A stretch of 64,000 bases of DNA from Augochlora pura (GCF_028453695.1 NC_135780.1:12087172-12151171), one strand, 5' to 3'. Counted from the stretch's first letter, positions 12,801 through 25,924 are shown. Made by a program: numbers and translations. The notes: generated by a model not told the origin, from the sequence alone.

Positions 12801-15800
12801 AAGGCCTGTTGTTATCGCGGATAATCAACGAGATGATTTTGCTTCGTAGGTGATCTTTTACGACAGCGACTGGAACCCCACTGTGGATCAGCAGGCGATG
12901 GATCGCGCCCACAGACTGGGCCAAACCAAACAAGTTACGGTGTATCGATTGATCTGCAAGGGGACCATCGAGGAGAGAATACTGCAACGTGCTCGGGAGA
13001 AGAGCGAGGTTCGCGTCAAAGCAATAATATACGATACTACTATTCGAGTTGATAATAATGCGAGCAATTTTTCCAGATACAACGTATGGTGATAAGCGGT
13101 GGCAATTTCAAACCGGATACTCTGAAGCCCAAAGAGGTCGTCTCTTTGCTGCTGGATGACGAGGAAATCGAAGCGAAATGTGAGAGATTTTCTAATGTGC
13201 AGAATTATATTATGAGATTTTTGCATCATTTGAGAACAGTAGCTTGTTTGTTAATCACGTTGAAAGGAACTTTGAAATGCAAATACGCAGAAGGCGAAGC
13301 ACGATTTTGGTTGTATTCTTATGTTGAAACGCGTTCGGTGAAAGAGCGGGAGGGAAGCGAGCCAGAAGGGAGGGAACTTGTGTGTTTGTGTGCGCGCGCC
13401 TGTAGATGCAATTACATTGTGCTCGTTAGGTTATGCTAATGCCCTAATAACGAATAATAATAAGAAGCCGAAGCAACGAACGTCCCCGAGTACAGGCCCG
13501 TGTTCGTATATTTCAGATAGCCAACGGAGCGAGGAAAGAAAGCAGCACGCGGAGGATGTTCGGCTCGACTCGAGCCTACACCACAAGGAGAGGGACCGGA
13601 AAAGGAAGTTAACCGCGCTTCCGGTCAAGGTGAGCTTGGCGCCCTTAAAGCCGCTATCGGTCCCAATTCTTTCCTCTGCCTTCTTCCTCCTCCTCCTCTT
13701 GCCCGCAATTGGTCGAGGCGTATTTCTCCCGCCTTCCTCGACTTTTGCTTTCGATCTTGATTTATATAGGGCGACTCGCAAGAATCTACTTTATTAATGC
13801 GAGCAATTTCTCGTTCCAGGCTGACGCAAAGAAGCCCTGTTTGTCTGACGCGAACGGCGACAGGGTCGGGGATACTGTACAGTCGAATTCGAACGATGGT
13901 AACCAGATGAGCAACACTCAGGCGCATTTCATTAACAATAATCAACAGATGCTGGAAACAGCGGACGATTACAGTGTGCCAACCAGTCCTGTCAAATCCG
14001 AGGTGCGTGGATAGTTACGCGATTGGCTTGGATCGGTAGATCCTGTGATCAGGTTACATGATAGAATCCGTTTCATTTGTTCAGGATGAGACAAGCAACG
14101 ACGGTCTGGTCGTTGATGTTGATGGACCCGTTGGAGGTACTTCCAGCGATTCGAGGCAGTTACGGATTAGTCAGTTCGGGGAACCGGCCAAGGTGAATCG
14201 CTTGGATCCTCACACGTCGTTCAGCAGTAGCTCTGGCGTTCGAATGCGACCCACGGTCCGCGGGACCAGTAAACGAGGCAGGCCCCGAGGTTCTCGTAGA
14301 GGAGGCCCGGTTGGTGGCAAAGGCAGAGGAGGGCTTCTTCTGCTTCATCCATCGACGAAGGCTCCCAGGGGCGATCCTCAGTCGCCGGCGTCCATGTCTC
14401 CCACCGGTGGCAACGCGACAAGCGATCACATTCACCAGCACGGTGAGTACCGGACCGTCGATCCTCGTAGAGCCGCTTCGACAAGACAATTCAATTCAAA
14501 GCAAGACGAATTGTTACCAAGTTATGCAGGCGTTTCCAAGTCACGTCAAACATTGTTCGCAAGGACGACCAGGCGTGTCCCCGCGCGATAAAACCTGTCG
14601 TGCAAAATCGAACCTTGCCCATCGATGAATATTTCAACTCGGATGTCACGACATCGGCTGAACAGATTCGACCCGGTCACGGCAGAACAGCATAAATACG
14701 TAACAGTCTCGATTTCTATCGTCCTCCGTTATCGCCGCCGACATAAATATTTAACAGGTTTTGCTAACTCGGTTATCCTGCGCGGCGTATGGGGAACCTA
14801 TTAATCAGAGTCCAACGGACGGCACGAAAAAGGAATTCGCCTCCATCTGCTCGGGATTCGAAAATTCTCACTCGCAAACGTTGGCCTCGCCGTAGCCGAG
14901 GGGGGGCGCGCGGAGCGGATTAGTTGGGAATTTTCGCGGGGGGTCCGGAGAAAATGACTTTCCGTGACGCACCCTCGGAATCGATACACACCGTTAATCC
15001 CCGCTGACTCTTTCATAGACCCCCGGACCCCCTTCCGATCGGCCGCCTCCCTCGCAGCGTTTGGCCCCGTTCTCAGGGGATCCCCCGGGCGCAAAGAGAA
15101 AGTACCCCTGGGTCCGTGGATCCGGGTTGCGAAATTCCCTCGCGGGTACATACGGGAGCAAGTGCATCTGCGGGGAACAGTTGGCGACGGTTCTAAGGAG
15201 CCTAAGCGGGAAGGGCGATATCCCCCCCCTCCAGTGACTCACTGTAGCCGCTCGTCGCGGTTTTCGTTCCCTAAACGAGCACGCGTCTTCTGGGACGACG
15301 GGGTACTTGCCGCGCTCTCTTCGGCCTCTTTATGATCGATGGGAGATAATTAGGGTACCGCGGCATCCCTTCGGGCCACCGTAATTCCTACTTATCGTTA
15401 ATCCTTCGCGCAGAGAGCACTCGAAAACGAAGGCATGTCGAGCCTCTTCAGTAACTTGTTTTTTTAAGTTGGTTTCACTTCTTCAGGCTCATTTATAAGT
15501 CATTTCTTCTTCCTCTCTTGTTCAAATCACACCATTTGCGGTCTAGCTGTATCTTTCTATAATTCATTGGCTAATTGAATCGATAAACGTACACCGCATT
15601 CCCGGGGTGCACCCGTGTTGGAAATCGATTCGAAGAACCGCGTTATCGTCGGGGTGTCGTTTGAAAACGCGTCGCACGAATCCCGGATTGCATAACGCAT
15701 TGTGTCGCGCGCGCTAAAAGGCGCGGCGCGCGATCGCGTATACGTGGACAGGGTTGCATCGAGTAGGGGACTCGGGGGTCAGAGAAAGAGGGGGGTAGGG

Positions 15801-18800
15801 AGGTTTCATTAAAACGAGGAGAAAAAGGAGGATGGAGAGAAGAAGGAGAACCGACGAAAGCGAGCCGCGCGAGAGCGAGCAGGCGAGCCTCGCGCAACGA
15901 CACGTGGACCAAGGAGAGTTTACGCGAGCAACCGTGCGGCCCGCGCGTACGATCTTCGTGCTACATATACGGAAAGGAGAGAAAAGGGGGTCGTTCTTCT
16001 TCCCTGCCTCGCCTCCCCCTTTTCTCTCTCCCTCTGCCTCCGTCCTCCTCTCTCGCCCGGTTGTCGTCGACTGGAAGGCGAGCGGACAATAGCAGGTGCG
16101 GAGTGAAGGCGACAGCTGCGATCGATGATGCTCTTCTTAGGTTTTTGGAACTCGCTCGCTCCCCCCCTCCCGTCCGCCCCTTGCCGGCTCTTCGCCACGC
16201 ACTCGCCGCACGATTCGGCGGCTATCACTTCGTTGCCGGGTTCGCTAGACCTTTGCTATCGCAGTGCTTTCTTCCCGTTCCATCCTCTGCCGTGCCTCGC
16301 TCTCTCCCGAACGCTCGAAGCGTCCGACTATCCCCGGCTTTCTCGGCCTCGCGAATTCGAGCGTTCGGAAATCCGAAATGTTCCGGCACGATTTTCTCGC
16401 CGCGTGACCGTCGCCGGTCCCTCCGTCCCCCCGCATTTTCATCGCAGGCTCATTAATTCGCGTTCGTCGGATCGAGAGGCGCAGGAGTCACGGCGCGCAC
16501 GACGACGCATTTCGCAAACAGGAGCGCGGGACATGTGGTGGATGCACTACTCCTCGTGAAAGGCGGTAACACGACGCCCTCTCCTCTCGCGCGCGTTCGC
16601 ATTTCTCGAACGTCATGCCACGGATTATTTTCCGCGCCGATAGAAACGAAGCTCGGAGAGACGAGACTTCTCCTGGACGTCGAGCATCGTATATTAGACT
16701 GGCTCGTTATTAGCATAATTCGCGGCGGATAACCCTGGCCGTGGGTTTCCAGCGGCAGGTCTCCTCCGTGGGGGTTTCGGTTTCCGTGCCGTGCCTCGCG
16801 GTACCGCACCGTGTCACCCCCGCCGATATTCTCGTGTCGCGAAACGGAAAGTAATTCCGCGCGCGGTTCGAGTGGGCCGGGGACAAGTTTTCTCGTTTCC
16901 ACGGCGAGCACGATGCCGGCCGCGTCGATATTCTTTTCCCCGTTGAAATCCGATCGGAACCCCCGAGATTGGCCCCACCCCCGCCCTTTTCCCTTGTAAA
17001 TCGCGAAACACGACGGAGGTACGCGGGAGACCGTTACGGCGCGCGCCTTCTCGCTCGAGGAACAATTTTCCGGCGCGCTTGTGTCCGACGGGAGCGACCG
17101 TTGCGAAGAAGTCGGCGACCGATTGCGGATGTTTATGCAAATAGGCCACCTCGGGGGGTGATTTTGCTCGGAATAGAACGATACAGAAATTTGTTTACCC
17201 TGTTAACACGTTCGCCGGCGCTGTTCGCGTTGGAAATAGACCGTATTTTGTCTAACGCCGCCTGGCGAGCAGAAGCAACTATATTTAAAACGTTCCTTTC
17301 TCTTTCTACAATTTTTTTTAAAACCTTACAATTTTTCCTACAGTTATATAAATAAAACAGATAATTAGCAATGGTGTCACAGATAAGCGACAGTGGCGTA
17401 GGGCGAATAAGAGAAGTCTCGTGCGAACGTTTTCGCCGTTCCATTCCGACGCCGACCCGTTCGAGACCCAGTTGTCGGCTTAATCGATGCCTAATTGAAT
17501 CGTTTAATATTCAAAGAGCGCGCGCGTCGCTTGTTCAAGCACTTGTCCCCTACCTCGTTAGTCCCCGCAATCGATTCGAATTAGTTTCGATGCGTTGTTC
17601 CCGTCCTTGCAAAACGAAGGAACGCGACCGCGAGCGGATCGAAGGACATCGAATCTCTCGTAGACGGGAGAGGGGAGGCGCGGGGCGGGGAACGGTGAGG
17701 GATCGTTTCGGAATATTTTCGCAGATGGCCGCGGTTCCCGCGGGAATCGAGCGGTGATCGGACGGGAATCGGGCGGGGATCGCGCGTGGGCGAGATCCTC
17801 GCCGGGAGATAGAGACGCTGTGGGCCCGCGCGCGCGCGCGCGCTGGGTCCGGCACAAAGGGACGACGAGGGTCCGCAGAAAGTTTTCGAGGTAGCTGGAA
17901 GGGCGAATGGAACGCGAGGATCCGCGGAATGCCGACCGTCCGGCTGGCAATATCCTTGCCCCGTCCTATCTTCCCGCATTATCCTGCCGTATCTCAGCCG
18001 TGGAACAGCCGAACTCTCTTCCAGGCCTGCTCGCTCCTCCCCCCCCCCCCTAGCGTCTCCTCCTTCGACGTGTTTCACGACGGCTACGCCGCCGGCTGAG
18101 AAAATTATTGCATTCTAAAGCGGGGACAATGAAATAGTTTTGGAGCCCGGGGTCCTCCGGCCGCCGACAAATCCTCCGGGCCGACGCGAATAACGAATCG
18201 CTTGATTTGTCGCCGTAATAACCGGGGAGTCGGAAGATCGAGAGGGTCCTCTCGGATCCTTGGGTACACCAGAAACGGTTTATTGGTCGATCGCGTTTCG
18301 AGCCGCGCCGGCCCGAGGATTTACGATGCTTAATCAACTCGGAGCTCGTGGCACCCGGTTAAAGGGATGATGGAAGCTTTCTCGAGGAAATCGTGAGAGG
18401 AATCGTTATCGGAACGAACGGGAAGCGGAGGAAAGGGGCGGGGGTGGGGAGGTGGGCGAGTTGGCTCCGGTTTGGTCCTGCACGGCGAGAGAGAGAGAGA
18501 GAGAGAGCGGGTTAACGATCTCCGAAATCGCTGATCGCGGTCTCGGCGTTCCAGCAGCCACCCTCAGCCATCCCACACGAGTGGGGTCCGTAGTTCACCG
18601 AGTTTTTGGCGGCGAAGGCAACGGCGGCGCGCGCGCTCAGTTCCTTATCTGTAATTGCTCCCCAGTCTCCGACTAGTCTCGAGAAATGTCGGCGAACGGG
18701 ACAACGACGAGCAATCTCGCGGAGGGTCCTTTTTATTCCCCGTAGTCTCTCATCCGCGCCTTGAGAATCTCCGCGAGGAATCCTCCTCGCTCCTCCTCCT

Positions 18801-20179
18801 CCTCCTGCTGCTGCCGCTGCTGCTTCTCCCTCGTCGGCCCCTCGGCTCCTCACACTCTCTCCTTCCGTGTCTCCCTTATAAATCTGCCGGGCTGGGGATC
18901 GCGCGTAGAATTTCGAAAGCGCATAACGACGTGCTTCCCAGAGGAGCGAAGCTTTTCCCACCCTTTGTTACGCGAGTGGGGCGCGCTCCTGAGAGGTTCC
19001 TTCGCGAGCGTCGCTGAAGAGTGGCTCCTGAAAGGTTCGAGAACGTGCCAAGGAATGTCGACGACTCGGAACGACGAGCTCGAGGGGGGGGGGGGGGGAA
19101 AAAAAAAAAAAAAAGAAGGAAAGAAAAGAACGAACGAGGGAGGAAGGAAGGAAGGAAGGAAGCGAGAGGAGCTCGGGCTGGTTCGAAGGAGACGGGTAAC
19201 GTCCTCTCGTACATCCTTGCTCGGCTACTGACCTTCGACCCTGTCACTCCCTCTCCACCCCCTCCGTCCGCGATTTTTCTCCCTCGCTATCTCATTAAAT
19301 TCTTCTTTCCCCGCCCCGTCCCTTCGGCCGCCTCTCGCTTATCCTCGTTCGTCCTCGCTCGTCCTCCCGCTCGGGCCGCGGCTCCTGCGCTTACGATCAG
19401 TCGAATAGATGCCGTGGCACGATCCTCGGGAGTTTGTCTTGTTCGTTCCCCTGCCGCGGTTGTACCGGTGAATAACCGATTAACTGGTCAGACCACTCCA
19501 CGTGAAATGGAGGGCCCTCCGCCGTACCCTGCATCTGCCATTATAATCGTGAAAAGTTGCCTGCCGGAGCACGTACGCCCCGCGGGCTGCTGCGCGGGCC
19601 CCTCGTTTCCCGGCGAATTTCGCCTGCCGAAGAGGTGACCGATCCTTTCGGTGGGTCGTGTCTCTCCGGCTGCTCGCCGTTGGTCCCGAACAGCGAGCGA
19701 GCGAAGAGGCGCCGACGACGGTCGTCGATGCGAGATCAAACCAATAAAACAAAATCGTCTTACGCTGCGCAGGAGGTCAAGGGTCATCCGGTCCAGCGGA
19801 GGGCGACGGACCCAGCACGGTGGGTCCATTGGGTCCGGTCGGGTCACTGGGCCCCGTCTCGGGCAGAGGAGGCGCGCCGACCATTCGTCGCGGGCCCGGC
19901 CGACCACGGCTCAGACCCACCGGCCCAGGACACCAAGGATACCGTGCCCCGGGTCACCATCACGGCAGGAAAGTCCAGCGGCCGCTCCCGGTGCCGCTCA
20001 GGTCGCAGCAGACGATCGCCACGGTGAACCAGCAGAAGTCGTCGGGTCAGCGGTCCTCGGGCTCCGGGCCATCCGTGTCCTCCGCGGCAATGAACGCCGG
20101 CTCCTCGTTCCCTTCGTCCACCGGCGAGTCCAGACCGTTCGGCTTCTACACGCAACAGCAGCCCCGCGGATCCTCCTAG
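6870..20179 (+). CDS. INO80 chromatin-remodelling ATPase, complete, 21 coding exons
   Basis: This is the catalytic subunit of the nuclear INO80 complex, a Snf2-family DNA translocase that slides nucleosomes and acts on H2A.Z nucleosomes. Coding exons: 6870-7003, 7084-7163, 7238-7449, 7520-7693, 7762-8058, 8139-8467, 8525-8741, 8827-8914, 8993-9750, 9838-10130, 10211-10637, 10705-10954, 11023-11150, 11222-11316, 11945-12017, 12850-13008, 13077-13179, 13517-13629, 13820-14002, 14085-14442, 19773-20179. All phases agree and sum to 1625 residues plus stop, close to known INO80 lengths. Seen: HSA/DBINO region about 270-390 (KLNFLITQTELYAHFMSRK), Walker A DEMGLGKT 489-496, DEAQ 598-601, SGTPIQN 626-632, a long insertion between the ATPase lobes (about 760-1090), STRAGGLGINL from 1170 and QAMDRAHRLGQ 1200-1210. 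AT-hook-like GRP motifs lie near 1434 and 1531. The start is supported by an upstream in-frame TAG at 6858 and by alignment with the family N terminus. Confidence 0.97.
10955..11022 (+). other. Apparent GC-AG intron in Ino80
   Basis: The coding sequence ends ATAGTGCCAG and continues GCTAGT. The next exon begins after TTCTTACAG with ATAAGCAAACC. Only a cut before GC keeps frame (Pro-Asp-Lys, where the family has Pro-Gly-Lys). The nearby GT at 10959 would create a TAA on joining. GC-AG introns are a known minority class. Confidence 0.8.
11317..11944 (+). other. Ino80 intron, 628 bp
   Basis: This intron lies between the exon ending DFQK and the exon carrying STRAGGLGINL. It has a GTAATG donor and a TTTCAG acceptor. 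A 131-codon minus-strand open frame crosses its right half (11542-11937), but it shows no recognisable motifs and I read it as chance. Confidence 0.9.
12018..12849 (+). other. Ino80 intron, 832 bp
   Basis: This intron separates motif V from motif VI, with a GTCAGT donor and a TTCGTAG acceptor. It contains overlapping short open frames on both strands and nothing recognisable. It is longer than most introns of this gene. Confidence 0.9.
13180..13516 (+). other. Ino80 intron, 337 bp
   Basis: This intron lies between EIEAK and the basic linker exon beginning YSQRSEERKQ. It has a GTGAGA donor and a TTTCAG acceptor. It contains a short TGTG/CGCG-rich stretch and no other feature. Confidence 0.9.
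14443..19772 (+). other. Ino80 last intron, 5.3 kb, GC-rich
   Basis: The GTGAGT donor at 14443 and the CTGCGCAG acceptor ending at 19772 share phase (G|GA), so the last exon belongs to Ino80. The intron is far richer in G and C than the earlier ones and opens many overlapping frames of 80-165 codons on both strands. I see no domain in any of them. Simple sequence includes (CG)n at about 17828-17843, (GA)n at 18489-18507, TCC/CTG runs near 18780-18830, and a G run then A run then GAAG repeats at 19085-19162. A nested gene or alternative promoter is possible but has no direct support. Confidence 0.85.
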
Positions 20180-20850
20180 CTTCCGGAGGAGGAATTCCTT
20201 CGGGTGATCCTCGAGGGAGACTCTTGAACCCGATCACAAAACGAGGACGAGTCTTGGACAGCCTGCTGGTGCGCGATCGTTCGCGAGCAACGGCAACGCG
20301 AGCACTCTATTCTCGGATGGCTCTCGAGGACGATTCTCAACGACAATTCGAAAGGACGATTCTCGATGAGCACACCTGCGAAGGTTACAGCATGCGGGGT
20401 CTTCGTGGTCGAGCTACGAGCGCGCACCGACTCTCCGATGGATGTTCGATTCACGGGAGGACCACCTGCACCGATCGCTCGCGGACCCTGTGCCCGGTGG
20501 TAGCGGATGAACTGCGAAGCAGCCGATCCGGCACCACCGTCATCGAGGACACCCCGCGGAGAACAGGCCCGCAGCCGGAATTCAGACGGGGATCTCTTGT
20601 CCGAGAGCATTTTCGAGCGGGCGTCGAGCAAGCGACGACGAGCCGATGATTTTAATCGCCTGTAACGATCCCGGGAACGCGTCAGACTGTAAACTATTGT
20701 ATAAAATGCGGATCTTGTCGATATTTATGGCCCGGTCCCGAATAATGACGATCGTTTAGGCAATTTGTACAGATGCGAATTGAATATGACGTCGTCTCGT
20801 TAGGTACTTAAATCGTTGCTCGAATAAAAAAAACACCAAGGATTCCGGTC
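20180..20850 (+). other. Ino80 3' untranslated region with poly(A) signal
   Basis: After the TAG at 20177-20179 the sequence becomes gradually AT-rich. The best poly(A) signal is AATAAA at 20823-20828, followed by A-rich sequence. The 332-codon open frame that overlaps the last exon in another frame is a shadow of it. Confidence 0.6.
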
Positions 20851-22174
20851 GAGGATCGTGAGAATGGTGGTGGACTCGAGCGAGCACAAGTGTCGTACAC
20901 CGTTCAGAACGGCTTTTAGTTTAAATTCACCTGTGAAACTTTCAATCCGGACGACGAAGCGACGAAGCCCATTCGGTAGATTGACGATCTACGACCGAGC
21001 GTCGAACAGACTTCTTTCACGATATAGTTTTCCCGTTCAATTTCATCGCCTTCTAGTTCTTTTCTCTCTCTTTCTGTCTGTCTCCCTGTCTGCCAGTCTA
21101 TTTCATACTTCCTCTCTATATCTCTCTTTCTCTCGGTCTCTCTCTTTCTGCGTTCCTACTGCACGCTCGACGCATTACGATTCGTCAAAAGATCTGCATC
21201 ATCGTTTCGCAGGCAGGCTGGTTTAGACGATATTTTTTATGCGAGTTACGAAGAAACATCATGCCGACTCGATTTGTAAGAGAATGGTATTTATATTAGC
21301 AATAAACGATTCGAATGTCCACCGAGAACCTCTGACTCATCATTGACCGTCCGTGAATCTCGTCCCCTCTTCGTATTGCGTTCGCACCTTTCGTCGACAG
21401 AATTAACAAAATCGAAGACCGTTTCTGCGACTCTTGTGGTTCTATTTCTTCGTATTTCGATCGGTCGTTTTACCCATAAATTTATAAAACCCGCCGTCTA
21501 ATTACGGTAATTAATCCAGACCGTGCGTGATTTATGACCGGCCATCTACACCTGCTGCGCGAATTTATGGTTGCACCGAGGACGACGCTAACGCGGTGTA
21601 TTTCACGATTCAGAGTTTTTTGAGTGTGGATGAAAGAGAACAAATTTGTAGATCTGATCGAATAAATCTAATTTGTATTTCGAGACAGAGACCGCGCAAT
21701 TCGGTTTGCGTGACATTTGAAAGAGAAGATCGTTCGCGGGTAATTTGAATTTAAATGTCGAGGTTCGTTCGAACCGCGCTTTTCGAGTTCTCCGATTCCA
21801 CGAGGTATCGAATTCCAAGGAAAACAGAATCCAGTGACACAGAGGATATTTGGGATCCCCTGCAATGAAACGTACGAGAAATTCGATACGACCGACGATT
21901 CCGCGCCAAGCTAAATGTTCCAGAAGTCGGTGGCGACCACCTGGTGGAGAACAAGTGGAGCGTGTTCAGGCATTTCACCGACGCGACGCAGCTCGAAGAA
22001 CCGCACGGACGAACGTCGTGAAAGCAAGAGTAAACACATTGAATATCTGTAATTTTAATATTTTCTCGAACCCGTGCCTCAGAACCAGCACGCTACGATA
22101 TCCTGCAATAGTGGTTATTGGAAAACAGCATTGAGAAATAAAGATTTACATCTTTTTTCGTGAAAACGAATATA

Positions 22175-22330
22175 TTGGGTTATCCCGGAAGTTCGCACCG
22201 ATTTTTGGAAGGTGGCGTTGGGACATGTCTGAATATATCGGAATTATCGAAACGACTTGTGTACACTTTCGGACGAGTGACATTTCGATCGAGTTTACAA
22301 GCAAGTTTTGTTAGGATGAATTAATTTGCG
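22175..22330 (+). mobile_element. Possible mariner-type terminal fragment
   Basis: After TATA, the segment TTGGGTTATCCCGGAAGTTC, followed by about 150 bases, resembles the start of Tc1/mariner elements, which begin after a TA target with a TTRGGTT-like repeat. No matching right end and no transposase frame were found. It is a remnant if the call is right. Confidence 0.3.
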
Positions 22331-22538
22331 TCAGTTTTGCAGCCTGTTGACGATGACAGTAAATAAAATATATTTTATACGTTTAACATTATTTTACAGG
22401 AATTTTAGCTGAAAGAACTGTGCGCAAGTAATGACGATCGATCAAAGAAGTTGATCGAAGGTAATCGGCGCAGTGGAGGAAGGTTATGGAACAAAATGGT
22501 GATCATGTAATTTAATAGATATATATCGGTCTATAAAA

Positions 22539-22898
22539 ATGTTAGCACGAATTTTCTTAAAAAATCGGCACGCACTTCTCGGGAAATTAATATTTTCGGC
22601 GTATCACGGATATGTCAAGCAATGCGGTGTTTGTGTAAAGGTCAAGACTCTGGACGATAGCGAGCAATTAGCGAACAAAAGGAACCAGTTAACGCAAGAT
22701 CCATTGAGCTGCATATCGACGAAGTTGTTGCTGTATCTTTCGAGAACAACGGTGAAGTTAACGAACATCTCTAAATATTGCAACTCGGGTATTGTGACCA
22801 TTCTTTCGATCCTGTTCAAGGTAAGTCTCAACGTTCATTGTTTTTTTTTCAAAAAATGTTCAAACAGCTGTGTATTAGACGATAGTTTTTATGTATAA
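22539..22898 (+). other. Unrecognised 119-codon ORF
   Basis: The frame starts MLARIFLKNRHALLGKLIF and contains a GTAAGT donor-like site after a Lys codon at about 22820, so the first 94 or so codons could be an exon. No family is recognised. Its middle part is of ordinary complexity rather than simple repeat. It follows a mariner-like terminal fragment by about 300 bases, so transposon debris is an alternative. The opposite strand is also open for 75 codons (22604-22831). Confidence 0.15.
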
Positions 22899-25800
22899 AA
22901 TATAATGTCATTGTATTAATGAAACTTTAATTGTAGACACCTAAAAAGCTAATTAAAACTATTGACATATGAGCGTTCGATGGGTATTAATTTCGAATGT
23001 GCGATCTTTGAAAGCAAAAGGGGGTTAATGACGAGCGAAGGAACTTTGTTGCGAACCCAGCAATTTCGAGCGAAAGGAACGGACATTTTCGTGTCTCGGA
23101 CCGTTTAACAACCAATCAGCTTTCATACGGCAATGTAATTATCCCCGGGGGTAAAGAACAGGCCGGAGCGGGGCCCAGAGCGTGGCGGAGCGGCGACGAG
23201 AAGAAACATTTCCCTGGCGACAACGTTTCTGCTTGGTTATTTTCTATCTCGCATTCCCGGCATCGTCGCGCGAGCATTACAAGTGTCCGGTTGCGGGTTT
23301 TTGCCACGACACGCCGAAGTGAACGGACTAAATGAAGTAAATGGATGAACGGTGAATAATGGATGAAGCGGAGTTAGCGGCATATGTAGGCGATGCTCGC
23401 TTCTTGCTCGGTCGTCGACGCTAACTCGGCTTATTATCAGGAAGGACAACGATCGTCAGTGTACTCGGCATTCCGTGGATAATTGTTAACTAGACCGGGG
23501 TTGATCATGCAAATGTCGGCGTTCCTGCGAAACTTAACACCTTGACTACCGCGTAGACCATATATGACTAGTTTTCAAAATGTAGTTCCGTTGCAACAGA
23601 TTCGATCAGACTGAACTTTGCTAGGATGATCAATTTGACTTTCTGGTTTCAATTTTATTAATTAAATTAGTTTGATTTTGCGCGAATGTTTTAAATACAA
23701 TGTTCTGATTGTAAGTAGGTGACTGGTTTCTAACTAGTACGTTCGTAGGCTAGACACTCGCGTCTTCAGTAGAGGATCTCGAGAGAAGGCCAGCCGGTCC
23801 ACTATTTCGCTAGCGATTCCACGCAGACCGACGACAATCGGAATTACTCCCGGGATCGCGATTATTCGAAGTCGTTGATTTGTCGTGAGCCGAGCAGGAT
23901 CCACCGAAATTATTGTACAATGTTCGTTCGGTGAGTTTTCAGCTTTCTACGGCTGTCCGCGCTTGTCGTGAAAACGGGCACGCGACGACAGCAAACCTAT
24001 AATTCATTTGGAACAGTTATTACTGAATTATCAGTTCCGTCTGCGGTCGTTCTGGCCCCCTTAAATCATAATAAAGTGAAACGACGCTCGACGATCACAC
24101 TGATTCGCGGAGAACATTTGATCACCGTGATTCTACTATCTAGGGGAGAACCGGTGAGAACTCGAAGCTAGAACTCAGGGTCAAGGCAGACCCTGAGCAT
24201 TTCAATCTTACTATGACCCACGGTTCAGACTTCGTACATTAGGTTTTATTAAGAGAGAATCTAAACTGTGAGAATGTTATACTGTTATGTAGTCAGATCA
24301 CGTCTGGAGTATTGTTCTGTGAGAAGGTCTTCGTAGTACAAGACCCAGCGCTACAAACTAGAACGCGTGCCACATGCTTTACGATCCTATAATGATTCCA
24401 TATAAGCGTTGTATAATTTTTCTAAGATCCGATATACGCAAATGAATTCGACGATCGTTCCCACCGTAAATTCGATTCTGCAATCGAGCCATCGATTTCA
24501 TTTCGCAATCCACCTGTTTACCTAATTCCTGGGCGACGTCACCGTGAAGAAATCCCTTCACCTACGTCACTCGGAAAAAGCATCGGCCCAGAATGCCCCG
24601 AAGAACAAGGACTCGCAGAGTTTCCATCGCGATCGACGCGAGGAATTCCACGTAATTCCACGGAATCGAGATTCCAGCGTGACGAAGGACACGCAGCGCG
24701 CCTGAAACCCGAGGGCGATGATCATCGACGGGAACAAGCAGCTGCTGACGGTAGCCGCTTCATCATTCGCGTGATTGCCTTCGACAAAAGCCGATCATTC
24801 TCGGGTTCGATTCGAGACAGAGCCTTCGATTCGTTACCCGATCTCTCTGCCCACGCCGCGGCCGCCTCGGGGGACATCTCTCTATAGCTGCTTCCTCTGA
24901 AGACAAATCCAGCCAGCTCCAAACGACAACGGATCCTTTCAGTTTAATTATCGGTAGCTGAAGCGTCCCGCTCTCTCTCCGACAAATGTCTGCAAATTTA
25001 ATCCAATATCAGATCTATGGGCTGGACAGCGATATAGATCGGTTAAAGACATCCCAGATTTCCGAGAACATGTTCGCGCGAGGGAAAGAGTACAAACGAG
25101 AGCTAAAAACGAGAGCTACATAGTTAGAAACAGCACCGGCCGTCTGCTCGGCGTCCACGCCCTTCCGAGCCTTTCGCGAGAAACTAAAAGCTGCCGAGTG
25201 GAACTAATCGTAGCAGCTGGAGAAATAAATTGTTCCGTCGATGCGAGGGAACAACACGGTAGGCGCGTTTAGAGCCTGTACGAATTCGCTGTCCATTCTT
25301 TGTCCACCGCGAGTTACATCGACAGAGCCAAGCCTTGCCATTGCTCTGCTCCGTTTCACTTAGGCGCGACACTTTTTTTCGAAACGGATCAGAGAGACGC
25401 ACCGGCAAACGGAGACAGACTAATTAGAATAACGAGCAGATGTCGGTGGTGTCCATCGTTCGACGCGGATCTATATGCAAAGCAGCTTCGATTTCCAAGA
25501 AATTTTGGAATTCCGCTAATGACAAGAACTGTCGAGCGAATTAAGTGCCCGCATGCAACTTGGTTGCGAAGGTCGAACACGGAAGACCGACGATCAATCG
25601 TGGATTCTTTACACGCGCGGCGAGACGTGTAACAGAAAACAGAAAACATGTTTCTGTGAGAAAGACCATAGTTCCAACCTTGCGTCGGTCACTCGACGTT
25701 GGAGTATTCTGAAGCGTCGTCGAAAATTACCGTACACATTCTGAAATAATTTCCTAAGCTGGAAATTAAAGAATTATGGTCTCATTTCTCCTTCTTGCTA

Positions 25801-25924
25801 TTTTTTTTTATTGCTAATAGTTGATCTTTTAAGCCGTGACTAATGACTACACGGTTTGTTTTCTTTTCCGACTAAAACAAACATCGTCGCAGTCTAATGC
25901 GTAACCTAACCCTCCTGCAGTACC

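Noticed and set aside
15643..18961. Many 80-165 codon frames on both strands of the last Ino80 intron
   Set aside because: Expected from high GC. None contains a recognisable motif and they overlap each other in conflicting frames.
19651..20649. 332-codon plus-strand frame
   Set aside because: It overlaps the last Ino80 exon in another frame. The Ino80 frame is fixed by the splice phase with the previous exon.
24790..24830. GGGTTCGATTCGAGA, a tRNA T-arm-like string
   Set aside because: The stem does not pair correctly, and no acceptor, D or anticodon arm could be built upstream.
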